A DNA stretch of 5,828 bases from Saprospiraceae bacterium. Its GTDB lineage: Bacteria > Bacteroidota > Bacteroidia > Chitinophagales > Saprospiraceae. Below the pieces are notes generated by a model. It saw nothing but the letters and a program-made list of their open reading frames with translations. It searched no databases and had not been told where the DNA came from. The stretch covers positions 1-5,828 of the forward strand of contig JABDPK010000213.1 of NCBI GenBank assembly GCA_013042795.1, given 5' to 3'. A program made the position numbers and the translations under genes. Numbering within the stretch: the first letter of the stretch is position 1; each line of letters opens with the position of its first letter. Of this stretch, positions 1 to 5,828 are shown piece by piece.

Positions 1-959
1 GATTTGACAGACTGGGACATGGAGACGGACACTATGCATATAAAGGCTATGTCCTGGATGCCGGAACCGTTAAACTGGTCGCCGATCCATCTTTTCCAAA
101 AGGAAAAATCGAAATTAAAGGCTTCAGACACGATGATGAGGCAAATACATTTGTTTGCCTTGGCGACAAGGAATATCCTACATATGCAAAAAGTACAGCA
201 GATTTCGGATTGTTTGGAGGTGGTATAACACCATTCTTTGATTTTTCAATCACAAAGAACGTGTTGACCATGCTTATTGTATTCCTGTTCTGTATGTGGA
301 TGTTCTTCAAGATTGCAAAGATGTACAGGCAAAGAGAAGGACAGGCACCTAAAGGAATCCAATCTTTCATTGAACCGGTTTTTGTTTTTATCCAGGACGA
401 AGTATGTAAGCCTTTCCTTGGAAACAAATACATGAAATATCAGCCATTCATAATGAGCCTTTTCTTTTTTATTTTGGCTCTGAATTTATTTGGCCAGATT
501 CCTTTCTTCGGAGGATCTAATGTTACAGGAAACCTGGCGTTTACAGCCATACTGGCAATTTTCGCATTTCTTGTGACCAATCTATCAGGCAACAAACACT
601 ACTGGGAACACATCCTTTGGATGCCGGGTGTACCTGCCTGGGTTAAGACGATTTTGACACCTGTAGAAGTATTGGGTGTTTTTATAAAACCATTGACTTT
701 GATGTTGCGATTGTTTGCAAACATTACAGCAGGTCATATGGTAATAATCATTTTTGTGAGTTTGATCTTTATTTTCAGTAATAATGGCATAAGTCAGATA
801 GGAGGATACGGAACAGTAATTCCTTCCGCTTTGCTGTCGCTATTCATGATGGCGATAGAACTGCTGGTTGCATTCATCCAGGCATTCGTCTTTGCTATAC
901 TGACAGCATCGTACATCGGCGCTGCCATTGAAGATCATCATCACGAGGAAGCGCATTAA
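1..959 (+). CDS. atpB: F1Fo ATP synthase subunit a, 5'-truncated by the window edge
   Basis: Subunit a is the membrane stator of Fo and forms the proton half-channels against the c ring. The frame is open from base 3 (bases 1-2 end a preceding codon), giving 318 visible residues before TAA at 957-959, so the true start lies upstream. A TTG at 210 could be taken as a start, but coding sequence continues before it and ends in the conserved DFSITKNV block. Visible residues 1 to about 80 are soluble. Membrane segments follow at about 86-105 (NVLTMLIVFLFCMWMFF), 148-168, 176-195, 245-260 and 275-310. The essential channel arginine sits in LMLRLFAN (visible residue 236, CGA codon at 708-710), and the last helix has AIELLVAFIQAFVF. 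The C-terminus is histidine-rich (EDHHHEEAH). The long periplasmic N-terminal region is typical of Bacteroidota AtpB. Identity is certain; only the missing N-terminus is unknown. Confidence 0.97.
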   Translation, partial: FDRLGHGDGHYAYKGYVLDAGTVKLVADPSFPKGKIEIKGFRHDDEANTFVCLGDKEYPTYAKSTADFGLFGGGITPFFDFSITKNVLTMLIVFLFCMWMFFKIAKMYRQREGQAPKGIQSFIEPVFVFIQDEVCKPFLGNKYMKYQPFIMSLFFFILALNLFGQIPFFGGSNVTGNLAFTAILAIFAFLVTNLSGNKHYWEHILWMPGVPAWVKTILTPVEVLGVFIKPLTLMLRLFANITAGHMVIIIFVSLIFIFSNNGISQIGGYGTVIPSALLSLFMMAIELLVAFIQAFVFAILTASYIGAAIEDHHHEEAH

Positions 960-981
960 TTTTTTTAATCTATATAAATAA

Positions 982-1194
<213 letters not shown>

Positions 1195-1210
1195 TCTTAA
1201 AATGAAATGA

Positions 1211-1250
1211 TCTGACCATGCAACGGATGGTTGTCATGGTCAGGTTTTTT
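1211..1250 (+). terminator. Intrinsic terminator-like hairpin between atpE and atpF
   Basis: CTGACCATG (1212-1220) pairs perfectly with CATGGTCAG (1235-1243), a 9-bp stem. CAAC (1221-1224) can further pair with GTTG (1230-1233), leaving one bulged T at 1234 and a 5-base loop GGATG. A T-G wobble (1211/1244) extends the base. A run of six T follows at 1245-1250. This is the classic rho-independent layout, yet it sits inside an operon, 17 bases after the atpE stop and 19 bases before the atpF start. The likely role is partial termination, or protection of the 3' end of atpBE mRNA, giving more c subunit than F1 and stalk subunits. Structure is seen directly; the effect on expression is inferred. 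Confidence 0.75.
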
Positions 1251-1269
1251 AACCTTTAAAAATTAGAAA

Positions 1270-1788
1270 ATGTTATTCGTATTATCAGCAGATTTTAGTG
1301 TAATCAAACCAGATGTCGGACTATTGTTCTGGACAACAATATTTTTCCTCTTATTCTGGTTCCTGATTGGAAAATATGCATTCAAGCCAATTGCAAACGC
1401 TCTGAAGAAAAGAGAAGATGATATCCAGGATGCCCTGGATGAAGCGAAAAGAGCAAAAGAGGAGATGGCTAACCTTAAAGCAGAAAACGAAAAGATTCTT
1501 GCAGAAGCAAGACAGGAAAGAGCATCTATCATAAAAGAAGCAAACAACCTGAAGTCTTCAATTATAAAGGAAGCCAAGGAAAAGGCAAAAGAAGAAGCAC
1601 GGAGAGTGACCAATAGTGCCATACTCGAAATTGAAAATGAAAAGAAAGCAGCCATTATAGAATTGAAGAACCAGGTTGGTTCAATGGCGACTGAAATAGC
1701 GGAGAAAGTGATTAGAAAGGAGTTGAGTAATAGTGCAGAACATGAATCATTCGTTAACAAATTAGTAGAAGAAATTAAGCTTAACTAA
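1270..1788 (+). CDS. atpF: F1Fo ATP synthase subunit b (peripheral stalk)
   Basis: Subunit b anchors the peripheral stalk in the membrane and holds F1 still against rotor torque, acting as a dimer with delta on top. The 172-residue protein has a short N-terminus, one membrane helix at about 15-36 (GLLFWTTIFFLLFWFLIG) and then KYAFKPIANALKKRED, the usual b-subunit transition. A long charged helix rich in Lys, Glu and Ala spans about 45-140 and should form the dimeric coiled coil. The C-terminal delta-binding part contains SMATEIAEKVIRKEL (138-152). Length is close to the usual bacterial b of about 155-175 residues. An in-frame TAG at 1264-1266 fixes the ATG. The leader is A-rich without a Shine-Dalgarno site. 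The stop codon overlaps the atpH start by one base (TAATG). Confidence 0.96.
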   Translation: MLFVLSADFSVIKPDVGLLFWTTIFFLLFWFLIGKYAFKPIANALKKREDDIQDALDEAKRAKEEMANLKAENEKILAEARQERASIIKEANNLKSSIIKEAKEKAKEEARRVTNSAILEIENEKKAAIIELKNQVGSMATEIAEKVIRKELSNSAEHESFVNKLVEEIKLN

Positions 1789-2348
1789 TGCCAGATTATC
1801 GCGTTGCATCGAGATACGCCAAGTCTCTTTTAGATCTTGGAATTGAAACCAATATCATCGACACTTTATATGATGATATCTGCAACTTCAAGGAAGCATT
1901 GAGTAACAGGGATCTTTTCTTGTTAGTCAAAAGCCCGATCATCAAAGCAGATAAGAAAATTGGTATCCTTAATACAGTATTCGGAGAGCGTTTTAATAAG
2001 GTGACCATGTCTTTCTTTGATATTATTACAAGAAAAGGAAGAGAAAACTTTTTACCCGAAATAACAGACAGCTTTATAAGCTTATATAAGAAATACAAAC
2101 ATATTACGACTGTTCACCTAACCACGGCAACCCCGATCACGGAGTCTGCTATGGCATCAATTAAAAGAGCTTTGCAGAATAGTAAGGTCACAGATCAAGA
2201 AGTTGAAATTGAAACTTCAGTTGATCCGGACCTGATTGGCGGCTTTGTTATTGAAATGGATGACAAATTATATGATGCCAGTGTAGCACATAAACTTGAT
2301 GAGGTTAAAAAACAGTTTTTGAATAATAAATACATTAAATCATTCTAA
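1788..2348 (+). CDS. atpH: F1Fo ATP synthase subunit delta (OSCP family)
   Basis: Delta sits on top of F1 and links the alpha N-termini to the b stalk. The 186-residue protein begins with the conserved RVASRYAKSLLDLG helix (5-18) and continues as the alpha-helical N-terminal domain to about residue 105. The C-terminal domain ends with the OSCP/delta signature VDPDLIGGFVIEMDDKLYD (145-163), followed by DASVAHKLDEVKKQF. Length matches the family (about 175-185). The start ATG overlaps the atpF stop as TAATG, an arrangement that usually allows termination-reinitiation and would couple delta to b synthesis. The gene ends 12 bases before atpA, and the two genes share a reading frame. Confidence 0.95.
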   Translation: MPDYRVASRYAKSLLDLGIETNIIDTLYDDICNFKEALSNRDLFLLVKSPIIKADKKIGILNTVFGERFNKVTMSFFDIITRKGRENFLPEITDSFISLYKKYKHITTVHLTTATPITESAMASIKRALQNSKVTDQEVEIETSVDPDLIGGFVIEMDDKLYDASVAHKLDEVKKQFLNNKYIKSF

Positions 2349-2360
2349 AATTTTATCGAT

Positions 2361-3944
2361 ATGGCTGGGGTTAAACCAGAAGAAATATCCGCGATTCTTA
2401 AACAGCAATTATCAGGTTTCAAATCTGAATCTGAATTGGAACAAGTTGGATCAGTACTACAGGTTGGTGATGGTATCGCCAGGGTTTATGGTCTGACAAA
2501 AGTAAAAGCCGGAGAGCTTGTTGAATTCGAGAATGGCGTCCAGGCCATCGTTTTGAACCTGGAGGAAGATAACGTAGGGGTCGTATTAATGGGTTCAGGA
2601 GATGGTATTAAAGAAGGTTCAACTGTTAGAAGAACCGGAAGAATTGCCTCCCTGAATGTAGGTGAAGGATATACGGGCAGGGTAGTGAATACATTGGGTC
2701 AGCCAATTGACGGTAAAGGTCCAATTACAGGTAAGACCTATGAAATGCCACTGGAAAGAAAAGCACCAGGAGTAATATTCAGACAGCCGGTAAACGAGCC
2801 ACTTCAAACAGGTATCAAAGCCATCGATGCGATGATTCCTATTGGAAGAGGCCAAAGAGAATTGATTATTGGTGACAGGCAAACCGGTAAGACCGCAATT
2901 GCTATTGATACTATCATCAATCAAAAAGAATTTTACGACAGGGGAGAACCTGTATATTGTATATATGTGGCTTCAGGTCAAAAATCTTCAACAGTTGCCC
3001 AGGTTGCAAGAATTCTCGAGGAAAACGGAGCAATGGAATATACCGTGATCGTATCAGCATCTGCTGCTGATCCGGCACCTCTGCAATTCTATGCCCCATT
3101 CGCCGGTGCAGCAATTGGAGAATTTTTCAGGGATACAGGAAGACCTGCGCTGATTATTTATGATGATTTGTCAAAGCAGGCTGTTGCCTATCGTGAAGTT
3201 TCTCTGTTATTGAGAAGACCTCCGGGAAGGGAAGCTTATCCAGGTGATGTATTTTATCTTCACTCAAGATTATTGGAAAGAGCTGCGAAGATTATAAATG
3301 ATGACAGCATCGCACAGGATATGAACGATCTGCCTGACAGTCTGAAAAATTCCGGAATGGTGAAAGGAGGCGGTTCATTGACTGCACTGCCAATTATTGA
3401 AACACAGGCTGGAGATGTTTCGGCATATATTCCTACCAATGTAATTTCTATTACAGATGGTCAAATTTTCCTTGAATCCAACTTGTTTAATGCAGGTATC
3501 CGACCAGCGATCAATGTAGGTATTTCAGTTTCAAGGGTAGGAGGTAATGCCCAGATAAAATCAATGAAAAAAGTAGCAGGAACACTTAAACTTGATCAGG
3601 CACAATACAGGGAACTGGAAGCCTTTTCAAAATTTGGTTCTGACCTTGATGCTGCAACCATGGCTGTACTTGATAAAGGTAAGAGGAACGTGGAAATCCT
3701 GAAACAAGGACAATACGAACCGGTATCTGTTGAGAAACAGGTGGCCATTATTTACCTTGGAACAAAAGGCTTGCTTAGAAATATACCTGTTGATAAGGTA
3801 AAAGAATTCGAGGAGCAGTTCCTGACTAAGATGGTACAGAATCATGCTGATGCACTTGAGTTGTTCAGGCAGGGTAAACTTGATGATGAGGCAGTTAAAA
3901 CTGTAGAAACTGTCGCTGAAGATATTTCAAAACAATTTGCATAA
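2361..3944 (+). CDS. atpA: F1Fo ATP synthase subunit alpha
   Basis: Alpha is the non-catalytic nucleotide-binding subunit of the alpha3beta3 head of F1. The 527-residue protein starts with an amphipathic helix ([13 protein letters not shown], 8-20) of the kind that binds delta, then the beta-barrel domain (about 28-95). The nucleotide-binding domain has the P-loop GDRQTGKT (171-178, with K177 and T178) and a Walker B strand ALIIYDD (263-269). The alpha/beta signature [14 protein letters not shown] (382-395) includes R392, the arginine finger reaching the beta catalytic site. The C-terminal helical domain follows. Residues about 311-338 (around MNDLPDSLK) are longer than in E. coli or mitochondrial alpha, a feature I associate with Bacteroidota. 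No key residue is missing. The gene lies 12 bases after atpH and 33 before atpG. Confidence 0.98.
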   Translation: MAGVKPEEISAILKQQLSGFKSESELEQVGSVLQVGDGIARVYGLTKVKAGELVEFENGVQAIVLNLEEDNVGVVLMGSGDGIKEGSTVRRTGRIASLNVGEGYTGRVVNTLGQPIDGKGPITGKTYEMPLERKAPGVIFRQPVNEPLQTGIKAIDAMIPIGRGQRELIIGDRQTGKTAIAIDTIINQKEFYDRGEPVYCIYVASGQKSSTVAQVARILEENGAMEYTVIVSASAADPAPLQFYAPFAGAAIGEFFRDTGRPALIIYDDLSKQAVAYREVSLLLRRPPGREAYPGDVFYLHSRLLERAAKIINDDSIAQDMNDLPDSLKNSGMVKGGGSLTALPIIETQAGDVSAYIPTNVISITDGQIFLESNLFNAGIRPAINVGISVSRVGGNAQIKSMKKVAGTLKLDQAQYRELEAFSKFGSDLDAATMAVLDKGKRNVEILKQGQYEPVSVEKQVAIIYLGTKGLLRNIPVDKVKEFEEQFLTKMVQNHADALELFRQGKLDDEAVKTVETVAEDISKQFA

Positions 3945-3977
3945 GCATAAATATATTAATCGCTTCAATTAAGGAGT

Positions 3978-4871
3978 ATGTCAGGTAAATTAAAAGAAGT
4001 CAGGGAACGGATTGTGTCAGTACGCTCAACGCAACAGATCACTAAAGCTATGAAAATGGTTTCTGCTGCTAAGTTTCGAAAAGCTCAACAAGCCATTACC
4101 GAAATGCGCCCTTATGCAGATCGATTAAATAAAATGATGATAAATATCCTTTCCAATGTTGAAGGAGGGGATGCGTCTTCTTTTTCAGTCGAAAGAGAGA
4201 TAAAGAAAATGGCTATCGTAGTTGTGACTTCCAACAGGGGTCTGGCAGGAGCGTTTAATTCCAATATCGGTAAGAAAGCATTGGAAGTCCTCGATAATTA
4301 TGATGTTGAAAGAAGAGCAGGGAAGGTTGACATTATTTTTATCGGTAAAAAAGGATATGACTTTCTTAAAAGACGTGTTGATGGTTGCAATCTGAATAGG
4401 GATTATATCGACGCTACAATAGATTTGAGTTATGATAATATTTCTTCAATGGCAGACAAACTGATGGATGTCTATTCGCTGGAAGAATATGATATGATTC
4501 ATGTGGTTTATGCCCAGTTTAAGAATGCAGCTGTTCAAATCCCTGTGGCCATGCAATTTCTTCCGGTTCCAAAACTTGAAATTGTCAAATCTGATAAAAA
4601 GAAAATGCGGGCAGACTATATCTTTGAACCTAACAAAGATGAGCTCCTCGAATCACTGATTCCCAGCATTCTTCAGACAAGTTTTCATAAATGTGTTCTT
4701 GATACTACAGCCTCTGAGCATGGTGCAAGAATGACAGCAATGGATAAAGCGACTGAAAATGCCAATGAATTATTGAAAGATCTGAAAATCACTTATAATA
4801 AAGCACGTCAGGAATCTATCACCAATGAAATCCTTGAGATTGTTGGTGGCGCAGCTGCACTAGAAGGATAA
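3978..4871 (+). CDS. atpG: F1Fo ATP synthase subunit gamma (central rotor shaft)
   Basis: Gamma turns inside the alpha3beta3 head and transmits c-ring rotation. The 297-residue protein has the two terminal helices of the coiled-coil shaft. The N-terminal one begins SGKLKEVRERI and contains TQQITKAMKMVSAAK (18-32). The C-terminal one runs from ASEHGARMTAMDKATENA (245-262) through YNKARQESITNEI to EIVGGAAAL. Between them is the globular Rossmann-like domain, opening with SNRGLAGAFN (85-94). It is about ten residues longer than E. coli gamma. An AAGGAG sequence ends one base before the ATG, which is too close for normal Shine-Dalgarno use. It is the last atp gene here: atpD and atpC do not follow, and no convincing terminator is seen after its TAA. 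Confidence 0.97.
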   Translation: MSGKLKEVRERIVSVRSTQQITKAMKMVSAAKFRKAQQAITEMRPYADRLNKMMINILSNVEGGDASSFSVEREIKKMAIVVVTSNRGLAGAFNSNIGKKALEVLDNYDVERRAGKVDIIFIGKKGYDFLKRRVDGCNLNRDYIDATIDLSYDNISSMADKLMDVYSLEEYDMIHVVYAQFKNAAVQIPVAMQFLPVPKLEIVKSDKKKMRADYIFEPNKDELLESLIPSILQTSFHKCVLDTTASEHGARMTAMDKATENANELLKDLKITYNKARQESITNEILEIVGGAAALEG

Positions 4872-4969
4872 TCCCTCAGTCAATATTTGGTCATGTATTA
4901 TGGTTCTGGTAAGGGTTCACCTGCCATGAGACCTGTATGATGATTGTTCTTTTCAGTAACCACATGCCG

Positions 4970-5010
4970 AGCCTGATTTATAATCAATTAATCTTACTTT
5001 TGTGATTCTA
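4970..5010 (+). promoter_or_regulatory. Possible Bacteroidota-type promoter for the amidohydrolase gene
   Basis: TACTTTTG at 4995-5002 matches the Bacteroidota primary-sigma -7 consensus TAnnTTTG, about 20 bases before the ATG at 5022. The expected TTTG at -33 is not present at the usual 19-21 base distance; only TG (4974-4975) is there. A perfect TATAAT lies at 4979-4984 but has no -35 box at 17 bases, and this sequence is not the favoured -10 in this phylum. The 150-base gap after atpG makes an independent promoter plausible, but the call rests on one short motif. Confidence 0.4.
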
Positions 5011-5021
5011 AATAATTGAAA

Positions 5022-5828
5022 ATGAAGTTGATAAAGAGTCTTATCTGCCTGTTGTTCCTTCCTGTGGTCCTCTCAGGACAAGTGACTTACCTTCACTGTG
5101 GTATGTTGATCGATATGACAGATGACAAGGTAGAGAATGAAAAAACAATCATCATTGAAGGTGATAGAATTGTAAGAATCGAAGATGGATACCTGGAGGG
5201 AAATGATACCATATCAATTATTGACCTGAAGAACCAGACGGTTATGCCCGGATTTATGGACATGCACGTTCATATAGAACACGAGTCCAGTCCTACACGA
5301 TATCTTGACAAGTTCAGTAAAGACAAAAGGGATATGGCACTCGGAGCTGTTAAATTTTGTCAAAGAACCCTGGATGCAGGATTTACTTTTGTCCGGGACC
5401 TTGGAGGGACGGGTGTCAATGTATCATTGAGAAATGCTATTAATAATGGAGATATCAATGGTCCCAGGATTTTTACCTGTGAAAAATCATTAGCTACTAC
5501 CGGTGGACATGCAGATCCTTCCAATGGAGTAAAAGATGAATTAAAAGGAGATCCAGGGCCAAAAGAAGGGGTAGTCAATAGTACTGAAGATGCATATAAA
5601 GCAGTGAGGCAACGCTATAAAAATGGAGCAGATTGCATCAAGATTACTGCAACTGGAGGTGTATTATCAGTTGCTAAAGATGGTCAGGGTCCACAGTTTA
5701 CAGTGAATGAGGTCAAGGCTGTTGTAGATGCAGCAAGGGATTATAATTTCACGACTGCTGCGCATGCCCATGGTGCTGAAGGAATGAAACGTGCAGTACT
5801 CGGAGGAATTCACAGCATAGAACATGGA
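5022..5828 (+). CDS. Secreted metal-dependent amidohydrolase, 3' end beyond the window
   Basis: The frame is open from ATG 5022 to the window end (269 residues); an in-frame TAA at 5010-5012 fixes the start. A signal peptide is visible: MKLIKS, hydrophobic LICLLFLPVVL, then SGQ, with likely cleavage near residue 19 or 20. There is no lipobox cysteine, so a soluble periplasmic or exported enzyme is expected. An N-terminal beta-sandwich leads into PGFMDMHVHIE with the metal-binding HxH (H82, H84). TTGGHAD (159-165), CIKITATGG with the probable carboxylated lysine K207, AHAHG (H248/H250) and SIEHG (H268) follow. This is the amidohydrolase-superfamily TIM-barrel order; the final metal-binding Asp should lie past the window. 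The pattern fits the group annotated as imidazolonepropionase-like or Xaa-Pro/Xaa-Arg dipeptidase-like hydrolases. Secretion argues against true imidazolonepropionase. The substrate is unknown, and no functional link to ATP synthase is evident. Confidence 0.88.
   Translation, partial: MKLIKSLICLLFLPVVLSGQVTYLHCGMLIDMTDDKVENEKTIIIEGDRIVRIEDGYLEGNDTISIIDLKNQTVMPGFMDMHVHIEHESSPTRYLDKFSKDKRDMALGAVKFCQRTLDAGFTFVRDLGGTGVNVSLRNAINNGDINGPRIFTCEKSLATTGGHADPSNGVKDELKGDPGPKEGVVNSTEDAYKAVRQRYKNGADCIKITATGGVLSVAKDGQGPQFTVNEVKAVVDAARDYNFTTAAHAHGAEGMKRAVLGGIHSIEHG

Noticed and set aside
210..212. TTG at 210 as the start of atpB
   Set aside because: The same frame stays open to the window edge, and the residues before it look like the AtpB N-terminal extension, so this is an internal leucine codon.
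4..228. Open frame starting with TTG at base 4 on the + strand (74 codons)
   Set aside because: It overlaps the atpB N-terminal coding frame in another phase, and its translation resembles no family. The atpB frame there has the better protein character.
956..968. T-rich run after the atpB stop as a terminator
   Set aside because: No GC-containing stem precedes the T-run; it is AT-rich intergenic sequence before atpE.
1263..1760. Long minus-strand open frame opposite atpF (165 codons)
   Set aside because: It is a shadow of the Lys/Glu-rich atpF coding sequence, whose complement gives Phe/Ser-rich hydrophobic nonsense.
3971..3977. AAGGAG as a Shine-Dalgarno site for atpG
   Set aside because: Only one base separates it from the ATG, too close for normal pairing, and the other start codons here lack such sites, so it is probably incidental.
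5360..5578. Minus-strand open frame within the amidohydrolase gene
   Set aside because: It is antisense to a region encoding recognisable amidohydrolase motifs, and its own translation shows no recognisable features.

Overview
This window carries most of an F-type (F1Fo) ATP synthase operon, followed by the start of an unrelated secreted amidohydrolase gene. Every gene reads on the + strand. The organism is most likely a member of Bacteroidota. Four observations support this: AtpB has a long soluble N-terminal region ahead of its first membrane helix; AtpA has an extra segment before its GGGSLTALP motif; atpD and atpC do not follow atpG; and the start codons mostly lack well-placed Shine-Dalgarno sequences, while a TAnnTTTG-type -7 element precedes the last gene. 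The assignment comes from remembered family features, not from a search, and nothing here resolves it below phylum.

Layout: atpB (subunit a; 5' end cut off by the window edge) occupies 1-959. It is followed by atpE (c, 988-1194), a strong hairpin plus T-run (1211-1250), atpF (b, 1270-1788), atpH (delta, 1788-2348), atpA (alpha, 2361-3944) and atpG (gamma, 3978-4871). Gaps between the atp genes are short (12-33 bases, or a 1-base overlap at atpF/atpH), except for the 75-base atpE-atpF gap that holds the hairpin. A 150-base spacer (4872-5021) then leads to an amidohydrolase gene (5022 to the window end), which is open at its 3' end.

Function: a, b and the c ring form the membrane Fo motor. Delta and b form the peripheral stalk, gamma is the central rotor shaft, and alpha is the non-catalytic nucleotide-binding subunit of F1. 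The catalytic beta and the epsilon subunits are not in the window and must be encoded upstream or elsewhere. The c subunit lacks the residues of Na+-type rings and looks proton-specific.

The most interesting signal is the intrinsic-terminator-like hairpin directly after atpE. It could lower transcription of atpFHAG relative to atpBE and so help supply the excess of c subunits the ring needs. Otherwise this is mostly conserved core metabolism, and I see no evidence of a new multi-gene system.
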